Source: Pedobacter sp. B4-66
Lineage (GTDB): Bacteria > Bacteroidota > Bacteroidia > Sphingobacteriales > Sphingobacteriaceae
Length of the DNA: 64,000 nt
Direction of reading: 5' to 3'
NCBI RefSeq assembly: GCF_018492665.1
Contig: NZ_JAFVME010000003.1
Span: 620,001 to 684,000 of the forward strand
Of the stretch, positions 1 through 10,278 are shown one piece after another (within the stretch, counting starts at the first letter, position 1; each line of letters opens with the position of its first letter). The position numbers and the translations under genes are program-made. The notes beneath the pieces are model-generated. The model searched no databases. It had not been told where the DNA came from and worked only from the letters and a program-made list of their open reading frames with translations.

Positions 1-879
1 TTTATAAAGCAACGAAATGTATAAAGGAATTACAGGAATAGCAGAACTTGCTTGTGTAACCAATGCTTTGTTCACTGAAACAAATGCCTTTCCGTTAATA
101 TCCTTCAACTTATCACTAATAGTAAAAGCTGTAGCTTCCAAATGATCTTTAGCTCTTCCGATAGTACCTTTACGATAAACAGCCTCAGTAACCGCTGGGC
201 CGATGTAAGAATAAGCAACAGTAATAGCCTCTGGAGCTAACAAATCTGCAGCCTTTAACTCATCAATCCACATTCCCCAATCTTCGCCACCCATAACGGC
301 AACAGTATTTTCAATTTCTTCCTCATTTGCAGGAGCAATTGAAACTTCAGAAACTACCCCTGTATGAAAATCAACAGTTTTATTGGTAAAAGTGGTTTCT
401 CCAATTGGTTTTAAAACCGAATTATGCGTAACACCTGTTAATGGATGAACCCTTTTAGGAGAAGCTAAACTATAAACAACCAGATCGATTTGTCCTAAAT
501 CAGCTTTGATAAGGTCTATCACTTTTTGCTTAATTTCAGTAGAAAAAGCATCGCCGTTTACACTTTTAGCGTATAAACCTGCTTTATGTGCCTGTTCTTC
601 AAATGCTGCAGTGTTGTACCATCCCGGCGAAGCAGTTTTACCCGGTGCAGGTGGTTTTTCAAAATAAACGCCAACCGTAGCTGCGCCAGATCCAAAAGCG
701 CTTGTTATTCTCGATGCTAATCCAAATCCTGTAGAAGCTCCAATTACAAGAACCCTTTTTGCTCCTTCAATTTCACCTTTTGATTTTACATAGTTGATTT
801 GGTTTATTACATTTTGCTCGCATCCTTTTGGATGTGCCGTAAGGCAAATAAACCCACGCATTCTAGGCTCTATAATCAT
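1..879 (-). CDS. fabV: Trans-2-enoyl-CoA/ACP reductase FabV, C-terminus cut off by the window edge
   Basis: FabV reduces trans-2-enoyl-CoA or enoyl-ACP with NADH in fatty-acid elongation and is a triclosan-tolerant alternative to FabI. The visible 293 residues begin MIIEPRMRGFICLTAHPKGC, the typical FabV opening. A Rossmann nucleotide-binding motif follows (VLVIGASTGFGLASR, near residues 43-57), then the family segment around FEKPP and SPGWYN. About 100 C-terminal residues, including the rest of the catalytic region, lie outside the window. Its ATG is only 2 bp downstream of the idi stop, so the two are probably cotranscribed. Identification is from recognised family sequence. Confidence 0.93.
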   Translation of the reverse strand, partial: MIIEPRMRGFICLTAHPKGCEQNVINQINYVKSKGEIEGAKRVLVIGASTGFGLASRITSAFGSGAATVGVYFEKPPAPGKTASPGWYNTAAFEEQAHKAGLYAKSVNGDAFSTEIKQKVIDLIKADLGQIDLVVYSLASPKRVHPLTGVTHNSVLKPIGETTFTNKTVDFHTGVVSEVSIAPANEEEIENTVAVMGGEDWGMWIDELKAADLLAPEAITVAYSYIGPAVTEAVYRKGTIGRAKDHLEATAFTISDKLKDINGKAFVSVNKALVTQASSAIPVIPLYISLLYK

Positions 880-881
880 AT

Positions 882-1406
882 TTATATTTTTCGTTTGTTA
901 TAATATTCTAATATACGGTCAAAGCAAATCTTTAACCATTCTGTATAAATATCAGGATTTACTTTAATATCCTGCTCCAAAGTTTTCATATCTACATACC
1001 TGAAAGCAGAAACTTCAGCAGAATTTGGAATAGGAGCTTCATCACTTAAACCAAAAAAAACATGGTCAAATTCATTCTCCGATAAGCCATCGGCCATCTC
1101 AGCATGATAGGTAAAATTAAACACATAGTCTAATTTACAAACCATCCCCATCTCCTCTTGTAGGCGTCTGTTGGCTGCATCAAGCGTTTCTTCACCATAT
1201 CTTGGGTGACTGCAACAGGTATTTGTCCATTTCCCACCTGAATGGTATTTCTCTACAGCACGCTGCTGCAATAGCAGCTCGCCTTTATTATTAAAGATAA
1301 AAACCGAAAATGCACGATGCAACTTACCTAACAGATGAGCTTCCATCTTAGGCATTGTTCCAATTTCATTATCGTATTTATCTACAAGTATTACTCTTTC
1401 CGTCAT
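882..1406 (-). CDS. idi: Isopentenyl-diphosphate delta-isomerase, type 1
   Basis: Interconverts isopentenyl and dimethylallyl diphosphate, which feeds quinone, carotenoid and undecaprenyl synthesis in the cytoplasm. The 174 residues are normal for a type 1 enzyme and form one Nudix fold. The catalytic cysteine lies in NTCCSHPRYGE (about residues 63-73), a Nudix-like RRLQEEMG follows, and the second metal/acid region is in ENEFDHVFFG. It is the first gene of a likely idi-fabV pair on the minus strand, with an exact TANNTTTG -7 box upstream (see 1469-1476). Nothing looks broken. Confidence 0.95.
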   Translation of the reverse strand: MTERVILVDKYDNEIGTMPKMEAHLLGKLHRAFSVFIFNNKGELLLQQRAVEKYHSGGKWTNTCCSHPRYGEETLDAANRRLQEEMGMVCKLDYVFNFTYHAEMADGLSENEFDHVFFGLSDEAPIPNSAEVSAFRYVDMKTLEQDIKVNPDIYTEWLKICFDRILEYYNKRKI

Positions 1407-1468
1407 TTTCCTTAAACCAAAACAAAGAGGCCAATAGATCTAAAATTAGAAGGTTCCTAATATTTGGG

Positions 1469-1476
1469 CAAACATA
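1469..1476 (-). promoter_or_regulatory. Candidate -7 box for idi-fabV
   Basis: Read on the minus strand the site is TATGTTTG, an exact match to the Bacteroidota -7 consensus TANNTTTG, about 63 bp before the idi start. No clear TTTG -33 box lies 19-21 bp upstream, so this is tentative. Confidence 0.35.
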
Positions 1477-1495
1477 CTAAAGTTTAATCATTTTA

Positions 1496-2743
1496 TCATC
1501 TGATGTCGACACTGTGATCGTTCGGAAAATCCTCACCACTCCAAATCTTCTGGGAGCTCCATTTCTGAGGTGCATCAGCCCAAAAAGAATCTTCAGGAGA
1601 TAAACCAAGTGGCAAAAAGATGCTGGTGCATAAATAGGGACTTCCCTGGTTGTTGTAAGAATCGCATATTGAAGGCTGATCTCCGTACAAACCAAGTGTT
1701 AGCCAGCCATTTTTATAGGTAGTCGGACTTTCAAGCGTTCTTTTAATTACCGCCGTAAGCGCACCACGTACTTGCGCCGAACTCAGTTGTTTTGGTAATG
1801 CTTTACGCCATGCCATATCTGCAAGGTGATGAAAAGCCGCACCTCTATAAATGATAGAACGACCAACGGCAGGATAGGTACCATCGCTATTAATCATCCT
1901 TTCCTGAATCACGGCATAACGTTCATTACGTCTTTTTATCTTATCGGCTAACCCGCTATACACATTGTTCTTTTTATTAATGATTTCGATTATTGACGCC
2001 AAATACGGATGAATTACGTAACTATTATAATAATCGAAAGCAAATACAGGTCCATCCGAATAAAGCCCATCTCCAACATACCATTGTTCTAATTGCTGCA
2101 TGGCATAATCAACCCGCATCGGATCCCATTCAAATCCATATTTACACAGAAAAGCCTCGTTCATTGCGGAAAAAAGCAACCAATTCGAAAAGCTTGGTTT
2201 AAATTTCCTTGTAGTTTTTATAGAATTAACCAGCCTATCCTTTTCCTGTTTGCCAAGATTTTCCCAAAGCCAAGGAGCTCTCACAAAAGCAAACGACAAA
2301 AATGAGGCATCAACCAATTGCTGACCTGCGATATCAAAACGCATAAAATCCTTTTTATTTGAATCCAAAGCATTAGCTAGTCCCTTTAAAACCATATCAC
2401 GATATTCCTGACGCAGCGCTTTTTCAGCAGCACTACCACCTTCTAGCTGTAACCAAGGAGCTATACCACTCAAAACTCTGCCTAACACTTCAAGATATTG
2501 CACTTGAATTCTTTGTGCCTTATTATCTGAAGTATTAGAGGTAACCTGCGGCATTTTTATTCTCAAGCTGTCTTTAGAAAGATCGTACAGTACGGGCCTT
2601 ACCATCTTGTCCATTTGTTGTAGCCAAAACTCCCGATCGCTCAAAACAACTTGCTTTTTAATCTTCTTCTGAGCAAAACACAAACCTGTGGCTAGCAACA
2701 AAAAAAGCATAGCGAAACCAATTCTACTTAACGTAATTCTCAT
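1496..2743 (-). CDS. Secreted DUF2264-domain protein
   Basis: The 415-residue protein starts with a Sec signal peptide (hydrophobic stretch at residues 8-24, ending CFAQ). The rest matches my memory of the DUF2264 family: a WLQQMDKMVRPVLYDLSKDS segment, then an alpha-helical toroid-like body with YVGDGLYSDGP and FDYYNSYVIHPY. DUF2264 proteins are usually found beside glycan-degrading enzymes, and the (alpha/alpha) fold suggests a lyase or hydrolase on unsaturated or acidic sugars, but activity is not established. The next genes in the same direction are also secreted (GH71/99-like, NIPSNAP), so it may act in a small periplasmic carbohydrate set. Confidence 0.8.
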   Translation of the reverse strand: MRITLSRIGFAMLFLLLATGLCFAQKKIKKQVVLSDREFWLQQMDKMVRPVLYDLSKDSLRIKMPQVTSNTSDNKAQRIQVQYLEVLGRVLSGIAPWLQLEGGSAAEKALRQEYRDMVLKGLANALDSNKKDFMRFDIAGQQLVDASFLSFAFVRAPWLWENLGKQEKDRLVNSIKTTRKFKPSFSNWLLFSAMNEAFLCKYGFEWDPMRVDYAMQQLEQWYVGDGLYSDGPVFAFDYYNSYVIHPYLASIIEIINKKNNVYSGLADKIKRRNERYAVIQERMINSDGTYPAVGRSIIYRGAAFHHLADMAWRKALPKQLSSAQVRGALTAVIKRTLESPTTYKNGWLTLGLYGDQPSICDSYNNQGSPYLCTSIFLPLGLSPEDSFWADAPQKWSSQKIWSGEDFPNDHSVDIR

Positions 2744-2782
2744 TTAATGACCTGATTGATTAACAATGGGAAATTAGTAAAA

Positions 2783-4069
2783 TTATTTCTGCTTCGGTGG
2801 CAATGGAACATCTTCAGTAAAAGCAACCTGTTTCCTTAGCATTTTACCTGCATAACCCGAGAGATACAAATAGTAATCAGAAGGAATATCATCCTCAAAA
2901 GTTACAAACGTACTCGCGCCAACCGGCGGGTTTTTAGACACTTTAAAGATCGCTGTCCCTTCATCAACCTCATCAAACATAGCTACATAAAGCATTTCTA
3001 CACCATTTTTAATAGCGGAAGAGGTCTGTTTCCAAAAGAACTTCCCTCTGTTTCTAGGAATTTGATTAGATGGCGATTTAGGGTTCATATTGTGCCAGCT
3101 AAAACCAGGAAAAACAACCCCAACATAGTCCAACTTGTTTTGTTTACACCAAGCTATATCCCCTTTTTGAACTTCCGAGTACCTGTTATAAGAAGCATCG
3201 TTACTGTATCTTCCTATTGTCCATGGATGAACAATATCTGCTTTTTTAATAATAGTATGTAGCAAAGGGTTATTTTCTGTATCATTTCCAAATTCGCGCC
3301 AGTACGTTGGCACACCTAACATCACAGAACAACCACCATAAACAGGGTCGTTCTTTAAAAAATCGATCATTTTATCGATGTCTTTAAGCGTATATTTTCT
3401 ATTATCTCCAAAGCCAACACCCCATAAAACTACCAATGGCTTCCCATTATGGTACAAATAGGTCTGATTATTTCCCTGACTGGTAATCTTCATGCTGTCG
3501 ACCAGATTTTTCCAGTCATTAATTAGCACAGGTACATCAACGCTATCCCTTGTGCCAGATAAATCATACATTACAGATATTGCCCTACCATACTTCTGAG
3601 AAGATTTCAAGGCATTTCCTAATACTGTATTGAAATGATTGCGGCCTGACTTACCTCGTATTTCGGCCACGAAGCGTTGCATAAAAACTCCATCAACACC
3701 GTAATCTTTCATCCATTTAAAATGAGTTTCTACGGTTGAAGCATCATGTGCACTAGGTAAATATGCCGGACTACCATCTGCAAGCACAAAAGGCGTTTGG
3801 TATACTTTCTTTAGCTCGCCAGTTTCAGGCCATACATCTATATTTGTACTACCTGGTTCAAATTTACCTTTAGATTGGTAATGATACCAACCACGACCTG
3901 CGCCATCTTCGGGTGCATTATGCCACCCCTGATAGCCAGCCATAATCAAGCCCTTATAACTTTTAAACCGGGATGTTTTACTGTGCTTACTTTGAGCAAA
4001 AACACTACTTGTAACCATCAATAAAGCAAGTAAAAACGTATGTTTTATATTCATAAAATTTATATCCAA
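2783..4069 (-). CDS. Secreted GH71/GH99-like glycoside hydrolase
   Basis: The 428-residue reading frame begins MDINFM, but the internal Met at residue 6 gives a cleaner signal peptide (MNIKHTFLLALLMVTSSVFA), so the true start is probably 4054. The mature part opens with GLIMAGYQGWHNAPEDG and continues with GVDGVFMQRF, the hallmark of the GH71/99-like family, whose members include endo-alpha-mannanases and alpha-1,3-glucanases. An ALKSSQKYGRAISVMYDLSG strand and a late YVAMFDEVDEGTAIF segment complete the TIM-barrel signature. Substrate cannot be told from sequence. Its neighbours are DUF2264 and NIPSNAP proteins, all on the minus strand and closely spaced. Confidence 0.8.
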   Translation of the reverse strand: MDINFMNIKHTFLLALLMVTSSVFAQSKHSKTSRFKSYKGLIMAGYQGWHNAPEDGAGRGWYHYQSKGKFEPGSTNIDVWPETGELKKVYQTPFVLADGSPAYLPSAHDASTVETHFKWMKDYGVDGVFMQRFVAEIRGKSGRNHFNTVLGNALKSSQKYGRAISVMYDLSGTRDSVDVPVLINDWKNLVDSMKITSQGNNQTYLYHNGKPLVVLWGVGFGDNRKYTLKDIDKMIDFLKNDPVYGGCSVMLGVPTYWREFGNDTENNPLLHTIIKKADIVHPWTIGRYSNDASYNRYSEVQKGDIAWCKQNKLDYVGVVFPGFSWHNMNPKSPSNQIPRNRGKFFWKQTSSAIKNGVEMLYVAMFDEVDEGTAIFKVSKNPPVGASTFVTFEDDIPSDYYLYLSGYAGKMLRKQVAFTEDVPLPPKQK

Positions 4070-4095
4070 TATTAAATAATAGCTATAAATTAAAC

Positions 4096-4893
4096 TTATA
4101 AATCAGAGTACTCTGTTGGAACGAGAAAACGGGTATCATTCTTTGAAACATTGTTCTGGTATTCAGGCAAAGCCGATACCCTTTTCCATTTCGGATCGTC
4201 GATAAAGGTTTTCCAATGTTCTTCCCTAGATTTTTTATCACTATAAGTGGTCATGTACATAAGGTTAGGCATACGGCTTCCAGACAACACCTCGCCATAA
4301 AATACAGGCTGACTACCTATCCTATCAAATATTTCAACTTCCTCATTATTAAACATCTGAACTTTATTCAGATACTGTTTTTCAGTTGCGCTTTCATAGC
4401 TGCGCAATTCGTAAACACGCTCGCTTTTAGGATTAGTAAATACAGGTTTCTTTAACATGGGCATCCCAGAAAATGCCTCTAATAGAATGGATTCCTTTCT
4501 TACAAAAGCAGCATCGTTATGAGCAGCATTGATATAGTCGGCTCCTTTTATTGCCAGTTCTTTATCTTTAGCTAGTAATTGCGATAGCTCACTAAATTGT
4601 TTTAGTGACTGAAAAGCAATAAATACATAGATTTTTTTATCCACTGCTGTATCAATACCAGCTTCTTTAAATACCCCTACAGTTTTAATACCCGAACGAT
4701 GGGCAGCAGGTAAATAAGCCTCTGAAAGGTATTTATCAACCCTTTCTTCCTGCGTCTTACTTTTTAGGTGATAAACAAGAATCTGATAAATCTGCTTTGG
4801 AGGAGGAGTAGCAAATGAGTTGATTGTACCGCAAGAAGCAATAGCAAAGGTAAAAACCGCTACATAGCGGCTAAGTAAAATTTTCGGTTTCAT
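4096..4893 (-). CDS. Exported NIPSNAP-family protein
   Basis: The 265 residues contain an N-terminal membrane/signal segment ending in a possible lipobox (FAIASCG, Cys about residue 21). Two ferredoxin-like NIPSNAP repeats follow: the first begins IYQILVYHLKS, the second VYELRSYESATEKQY, and the C-terminal half has the usual NLMYMTTYSD...EEHWKTF...DPKW pattern. NIPSNAP proteins are small dimeric alpha-beta barrels of uncertain function. In Bacteroidota exported forms commonly sit with sugar-catabolic genes. It lies 26 bp upstream of the GH71/99-like gene and is likely cotranscribed with it. Confidence 0.82.
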   Translation of the reverse strand: MKPKILLSRYVAVFTFAIASCGTINSFATPPPKQIYQILVYHLKSKTQEERVDKYLSEAYLPAAHRSGIKTVGVFKEAGIDTAVDKKIYVFIAFQSLKQFSELSQLLAKDKELAIKGADYINAAHNDAAFVRKESILLEAFSGMPMLKKPVFTNPKSERVYELRSYESATEKQYLNKVQMFNNEEVEIFDRIGSQPVFYGEVLSGSRMPNLMYMTTYSDKKSREEHWKTFIDDPKWKRVSALPEYQNNVSKNDTRFLVPTEYSDL

Positions 4894-4978
4894 GTGGTTG
4901 GTTCGTTATAAGTAGGAAAATTAGATAATTTCCTGCGACTTAAAGAAATAACCACAAATTCGTTGCGTAAAATAAATA

Positions 4979-6142
4979 CTAATCTATTCCAAGAATAGTT
5001 TTGGCCAGATTAATCATACGCTCGGTACCTGTGTACTTGCCATGCTCATCAGAAAGTTTCACTACCTCTGTCCACTCCCCATCTTTAGGCTGAGCCTCCG
5101 TCATTTTAATTACAATATTCATTGCTGCAGGCCCGGCATCATTAGTAAGATTTGTACCTATTCCAAACGACATCCCGACTTTATCACGACAATACTCGAC
5201 AATACGCGCCACCTTTTCATAATTCAAGCCATCCGAAAAAATTATGGTTTTGGTTTTTGGATCGATCCCCATGCTGTTGTAGTGCGCAATTACTTTATCG
5301 GCAAAAAGCAATGCATCACCGCTATCATGCCTAACCCCATCAAACAGTTTTGAAAACATCTTATCGAACTGTTTAAAAAACACTTCTGTGGTATAAGTAT
5401 CTGATAAGGCAATACCCAAATCACCACGATAAACTGCTACCCAGTGCTCCAGGCCCATTGCATTGGCCATTTTAAAACCATAGCGAGCGGCATGAAACAT
5501 AAACCATTCATGGGCATGTGTACCAATTGGTTTTGTTCCGTGAATCATGGCCATATGCACATTACTTGTGCCTATAAATGAGCCTTCTCCATATTGGCTT
5601 AACGACTGTAGCACCAACCTGTGCACCTGATAGGAATACCTGCGACGAGTACCAAATTCAGCTACAGTAACTCCTAAACGCCTATAATTTTCAATCTTTT
5701 CTTTAGTGTGGTTAATCACTTCGTCGTTTGATATCCTTTGAGAGTCATTCAGTACATAGAATAACTCACAGATAAGCGACATTAATGGAACTTCCCACAA
5801 AATTGTTCGGTACCATAGTCCCTCCACATGTACTTCAAGTTGATCTCCGCTCTGTGTAATGTGTACTTCCTCCGGATTGTAGCGGTATCCTTCTAAAAAA
5901 TCAAGATAAACCGGATCCATATATGGGCAGTTTATTTGTAAAAAGTGCTTTTCCTCTTTGCTCAATTTTAGAAGTGCCATTTCATTTACGGCATCATGCA
6001 GTGCTTTGGCAAAACCATCAGGAAATGAATGTTTACCCCGATTTATAAAAGCATATCTAGCTTTTGCGGCAGGGAACAAACGAATTACACCTTGCTGCAT
6101 CGTAAATTTATAGAAATCGTTATCTAGTATTGATCTGAGCAT
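4979..6142 (-). CDS. pncB: Nicotinate phosphoribosyltransferase
   Basis: Makes nicotinate mononucleotide from nicotinate and PRPP in the Preiss-Handler branch of NAD salvage. The 387-residue length fits the PncB family. Recognisable parts are the opening MLRSILDNDFYKFTMQQ, the central EFGTRRRYS loop, the histidine-bearing IHGTKPIGTHAHEWFM, and the PRPP-binding GVRHDSGDALLFADK followed by IIFSDGLN. A His in the central loop is autophosphorylated in the family during ATP-coupled catalysis. It has its own intergenic spaces on both sides and is probably a single gene. No anomalies are seen. Confidence 0.95.
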   Translation of the reverse strand: MLRSILDNDFYKFTMQQGVIRLFPAAKARYAFINRGKHSFPDGFAKALHDAVNEMALLKLSKEEKHFLQINCPYMDPVYLDFLEGYRYNPEEVHITQSGDQLEVHVEGLWYRTILWEVPLMSLICELFYVLNDSQRISNDEVINHTKEKIENYRRLGVTVAEFGTRRRYSYQVHRLVLQSLSQYGEGSFIGTSNVHMAMIHGTKPIGTHAHEWFMFHAARYGFKMANAMGLEHWVAVYRGDLGIALSDTYTTEVFFKQFDKMFSKLFDGVRHDSGDALLFADKVIAHYNSMGIDPKTKTIIFSDGLNYEKVARIVEYCRDKVGMSFGIGTNLTNDAGPAAMNIVIKMTEAQPKDGEWTEVVKLSDEHGKYTGTERMINLAKTILGID

Positions 6143-6208
6143 AATAAAAGGATAATTAGGTTCTCTAATTTATTGATTTTCCCCGACGAAACCATGATCA
6201 GCATACAC

Positions 6209-9200
6209 TTATGAGTTTTTCAGATTGTTTTGCGCGTACTCTGATGGGGTCATTCCGAATTGCTTTGTAAAAGCCCTACCCAATTGAGATTGAGAGGTAA
6301 AACCGGTAAGATCTGCAATTTGCTGTATCTTATAATTTGTCTCAACCAATAGCTCTGCAGCCTTTTTTAACCTCGTAATATTGATTAGCTCATTTGGAGA
6401 AAGATTGGATATAGACTTTATTTTACGATAGAAGGTTGCCCTACTCATATTCAATGTCTCGGCCAACTTATCGACATCAAGATCTCGATTTCCAATATTT
6501 TTAAGGATAAAATCGTTCAGTTTTTCTAAAAGGATTTCATCAGGTTTTGTATGCGCAATACTCTTTATGTGGATTAACGGCGAACGTACAAAGTAATCCT
6601 TTAACTGATTCCTGTTAAATAGCAGATTTTGAATTTGAACCTGTAAATGCTGTGGCGAAAATGGCTTCTCAATATAGGCATCTGCACCCACCTCCAAACC
6701 CTCAATTTTCGATTGAAAAGCACTTTTTGCAGTTAATAAAATCAAAGGGATATGGCTGTAATCCAGATTTGTTTTTATTTGTCGACATAGCTCATATCCA
6801 TCCATAACCGGCATCATCACATCACTAACAATCAGTTGTACTGCATTTTCTTTAAGCATATCTAGCGCGATTTGACCATTCGAAGCTGTAATACAATTAT
6901 ATGACGAGCTCAGTTCTTTTGCTACAAACTGAAGAATATCTGCATTATCATCTACCAGTAGTATCAGTGGCTTCGCCTCTTCCGTTGTCTTTTCAATTAT
7001 CCTCGTTTCTTCTTCATAAACCGGAGATGCAATGAATTCTTGCTGAATTGACTTTTCCTCTATAGCTTCACTTGAAGGGTAATATGGAAGTTTCAGCTCA
7101 AACACATTCATATTACTCTCATCAGCAAGAAATGCTAAAGTGCCACCATGCAATTGAGATAGAGAGCGTGCGAGTGCCAATCCAATTCCTGTACCAATCT
7201 GGTTTGAGGTTTCTTTTAGCCTTACAAAAGATTCAAAAATCCTTTCCCTCATTTCTTCAGGAATTAGATACCCATCGTTTTTAACAGTAATTACATACTG
7301 ACTACCCTCCCTTCGATGTACCTGCAACACAATATCAACACGCTTTTCAGCATATTTAATAGCGTTACTTAATAAATTACTTAAAATTTTATTGAGCGCT
7401 TCAGCATCAGCTTTGCTGTAAAAATCAGTTTGCGGCAAGTTTAATTGAAAATGGATTTGCTTGTCTTCGGCAGCATTTTTAAACCTCAGATAGTGTTCCC
7501 TTAAAATTTCACTGATGTTGTTTTGCATCAGGTTAAGACTGTATTCCTTAGATTCAATTTTCCTGAAATCGAGCAGCTGGTTTGTTAAATCTAACAATCT
7601 ATCTGCATTCTTTTCCATTGTAAGCAAGTAATTAAGTATCTCTGGTGCTGGTGCATATTTTTTAATCACCGTTTCCAATGGCCCCTTTATTAGCGTAAGT
7701 GGTGTTCTGATCTCGTGGGTTATCTGGGTAAAGAATTCTATTTTAGCTTCATAAAGCTCCCTTTCCTTTTGATTCTCCAACTGCTCAATACGCCTCTTAT
7801 TTCTTAGCTTTATTTTATTGCTGGTGTAAACAATCAAGGCATAAACTGTGGCAATAGCTACCACTACATAAAGTAAATAAGCCCAACCACTTAACCAAAA
7901 CGGAGGAGATATTTCGATAATGAGTTCTCTCGGTGTTTCATTCCATACACCACTACTGTTAGCTCCTTTGACAAGAAAAGTGTATTTACCAGGACTTAGT
8001 TTTGTATAGAATACCCTCCTGTTCCTGGTAAGGTGGGTATACTCCTTATCTACTCCTTCCAGTTTATAAGCGTACTCTGCTGTTTCGTGGTCGGTATAGG
8101 CCAATGCAGCAAAATCTATACTGAAAGTAGATTGATCGTATTTAAGATTAATCTTATCTGTATAAGAAATGGATTTTTTTAGTGGAGAGCCTTCTGAATT
8201 GATCTGCAATTCCTGATTAAACACCTGAAATCCTGTAATGTAAACCTGAGGAACAATGGTGTTTGTTTTAAAATTAGTTGGGTTAAAAGCTACCAATCCG
8301 TTTACACTTCCAAAATACATTTGCCCGGTAGCATCTTTAAAGGATGAGTTATAGTTGAACTGATCGCTCAATAAGCCATTTGCAGTAGTATACACCCTTA
8401 ATTTATTGGTTTTTGGGTTATAACAAACTAACCCTTTAGCAGTGCTTAACCACAAATTACCAGCCTTATCCTCTTCTGTTTTATAGAATACATCACTCGG
8501 AAAGCCATCTTTAGTACCATACCTTTTAAAGGTATTATCTTTAGGATTAAATTGGTTTAGTCCATCCTCAGTACTCACCCACAGTGTTTTATCAGCTGCA
8601 GCGAACACGCCATTCACAAAGTTATCACTTAGGCTCTTATCATTTTGGGGATCATTTCTAAAAACACCCTGTTTGTTGGTTTTAGGATTAAAATACAAAA
8701 GGCCGCTACTGATGGTACCTGTCCAAATGGTTCCATCAGCATCTTCTGTGATAGACATATAATGAAAATCGTGTGGAACCTGTTTTACTAAGCTAAAATC
8801 ATCTGTAGCTTTATTGTAACGGTGCAATCCGTAAGAAGTACCCACCAGAATTTCACCAGATCTGGTCTGGTAGATACAGTCTACAAAATTACTTTTAAGA
8901 GCGGTTGGACCAGGCCCCATATCATAATGCCTGATAACTTTACCTGATTTAATATCCATTATATCCAGTCCTTGCTCAAAGGTACCAATCCATAATTCGT
9001 CGCCTATTGCTTTTAATCCATGAATATTTGTATGGGCAATGCTGGTTTTAGAACCATCAGGAATAAAACTGGTAAAATCACCATTTGGCGATATCTTGTT
9101 CACTCCTACGTCCTCTGTTCCTACCCAAAGGTTGCCGTATTTATCATTACATATCTCACGAATGGCATTCCCACTTAAGGAGCGCTTGTTGTTCTGAGGG

Positions 9201-10210
9201 AAGAATTTATTGAAAGAAGTAAATGGTTTTGGGTAATAATTAACTCCACCAAAATAGGTACCTACCCAAATGCCTCCCTCTTTATCCTTAGCAAAAGTAT
9301 AAACCGCATTATCAGATATTGCATAAGGGTCTGTTGGGTTTTTACGCAGATTAGTGTATTTGCCTGTTTTTAGATCATAAACAAACACACCTGATTCTGT
9401 AGCGATCCAATATTCATCGCCGCTGTAATGAATAAAGTTCTTCGCAAAAATGCTCGTTTTATCCTTATTAAAAGTTAAGATATCCTTATAGCTTAGTGTA
9501 GTAAGATCAAAAATCTTTACCCCCTGATGTGATGTTGCAATCAAAATTGAGTTGGATTCTGTGGTATAAATCCTATCTATCCAATGCGAAATGACAGGTG
9601 CTGAATCTTTAAAAACATTGAATGCAGTAAAGGTATCGTTTGCTTTATTATACCGTCTTAAATATCCATCCGGTGATGCCGCCCATAAAGTACCGTCTTT
9701 GGAAATAGTGACTACAGCCGCCTCAAAATCCTGATGTTTACTAAACTCTACGACGGTATTTTTTGACCTGCTATACCTATAAAGCCTACGGTCTACAATA
9801 AAACAAACATCGCCATTACCGTAGCTCTTCATATCCCACACACCCTTATTTAGAGTTGTTGGTAATACTTTAAATTGCTGTGTGGTATCATTATATTGAT
9901 ATAATCCGTTAGAGGTGCCTACCCAAATTTGCTTTTGTGCATCCTCATAAACTGCTCTGATTACACTATTCCTGAGACTGGTGGTATCGCCCGGCTTAGC
10001 GCGAAATATTTTAAAGTTATAACCATCAAATCTGTTTAAACCATCCTTTGTTCCAAACCATAAAAAGCCCTTTGAATCCTGAATAATGCTAAATACCGAA
10101 TTATAAGATAAACCCTGCTCTACCTGATAATGCCTAAAATAGTAAGGTTGTGCCTTAAGTAGGTTTAGAAAAATAAATAGAAAAAGAGTAGTGGTGATTA
10201 GCTTTTTCAA
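6209..10210 (-). CDS. Hybrid two-component system sensor/regulator (propeller-HisKA-HATPase-REC-AraC)
   Basis: A one-protein signalling system of 1333 residues typical of polysaccharide-sensing Bacteroidota. After a signal peptide (residues 1-20) come many two-component propeller repeats (IWVGT, LWVGTEDG and similar, to about residue 690), forming two periplasmic beta-propellers. A Y_Y_Y domain (about 700-790) and one membrane helix (WAYLLYVVVAIATVYALIVY) follow. Inside the cell are HisKA with FFTQITHEIRTPLTLIKGPL, an HATPase domain with GTGIGLALARSL, a receiver with ILLVDDNADI and VSDVMMPVMDGYEL, and a C-terminal AraC DNA-binding domain. It is divergent from the GH2 gene, the most likely target. 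Confidence 0.95.
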   Translation of the reverse strand: MKKLITTTLFLFIFLNLLKAQPYYFRHYQVEQGLSYNSVFSIIQDSKGFLWFGTKDGLNRFDGYNFKIFRAKPGDTTSLRNSVIRAVYEDAQKQIWVGTSNGLYQYNDTTQQFKVLPTTLNKGVWDMKSYGNGDVCFIVDRRLYRYSRSKNTVVEFSKHQDFEAAVVTISKDGTLWAASPDGYLRRYNKANDTFTAFNVFKDSAPVISHWIDRIYTTESNSILIATSHQGVKIFDLTTLSYKDILTFNKDKTSIFAKNFIHYSGDEYWIATESGVFVYDLKTGKYTNLRKNPTDPYAISDNAVYTFAKDKEGGIWVGTYFGGVNYYPKPFTSFNKFFPQNNKRSLSGNAIREICNDKYGNLWVGTEDVGVNKISPNGDFTSFIPDGSKTSIAHTNIHGLKAIGDELWIGTFEQGLDIMDIKSGKVIRHYDMGPGPTALKSNFVDCIYQTRSGEILVGTSYGLHRYNKATDDFSLVKQVPHDFHYMSITEDADGTIWTGTISSGLLYFNPKTNKQGVFRNDPQNDKSLSDNFVNGVFAAADKTLWVSTEDGLNQFNPKDNTFKRYGTKDGFPSDVFYKTEEDKAGNLWLSTAKGLVCYNPKTNKLRVYTTANGLLSDQFNYNSSFKDATGQMYFGSVNGLVAFNPTNFKTNTIVPQVYITGFQVFNQELQINSEGSPLKKSISYTDKINLKYDQSTFSIDFAALAYTDHETAEYAYKLEGVDKEYTHLTRNRRVFYTKLSPGKYTFLVKGANSSGVWNETPRELIIEISPPFWLSGWAYLLYVVVAIATVYALIVYTSNKIKLRNKRRIEQLENQKERELYEAKIEFFTQITHEIRTPLTLIKGPLETVIKKYAPAPEILNYLLTMEKNADRLLDLTNQLLDFRKIESKEYSLNLMQNNISEILREHYLRFKNAAEDKQIHFQLNLPQTDFYSKADAEALNKILSNLLSNAIKYAEKRVDIVLQVHRREGSQYVITVKNDGYLIPEEMRERIFESFVRLKETSNQIGTGIGLALARSLSQLHGGTLAFLADESNMNVFELKLPYYPSSEAIEEKSIQQEFIASPVYEEETRIIEKTTEEAKPLILLVDDNADILQFVAKELSSSYNCITASNGQIALDMLKENAVQLIVSDVMMPVMDGYELCRQIKTNLDYSHIPLILLTAKSAFQSKIEGLEVGADAYIEKPFSPQHLQVQIQNLLFNRNQLKDYFVRSPLIHIKSIAHTKPDEILLEKLNDFILKNIGNRDLDVDKLAETLNMSRATFYRKIKSISNLSPNELINITRLKKAAELLVETNYKIQQIADLTGFTSQSQLGRAFTKQFGMTPSEYAQNNLKNS

Positions 10211-10278
10211 GTTTAGTTTGTAAAAATTTAACGTTGCAGTTATCCGTAGATTCTTGAATTGGCCAAATTAATTAATTT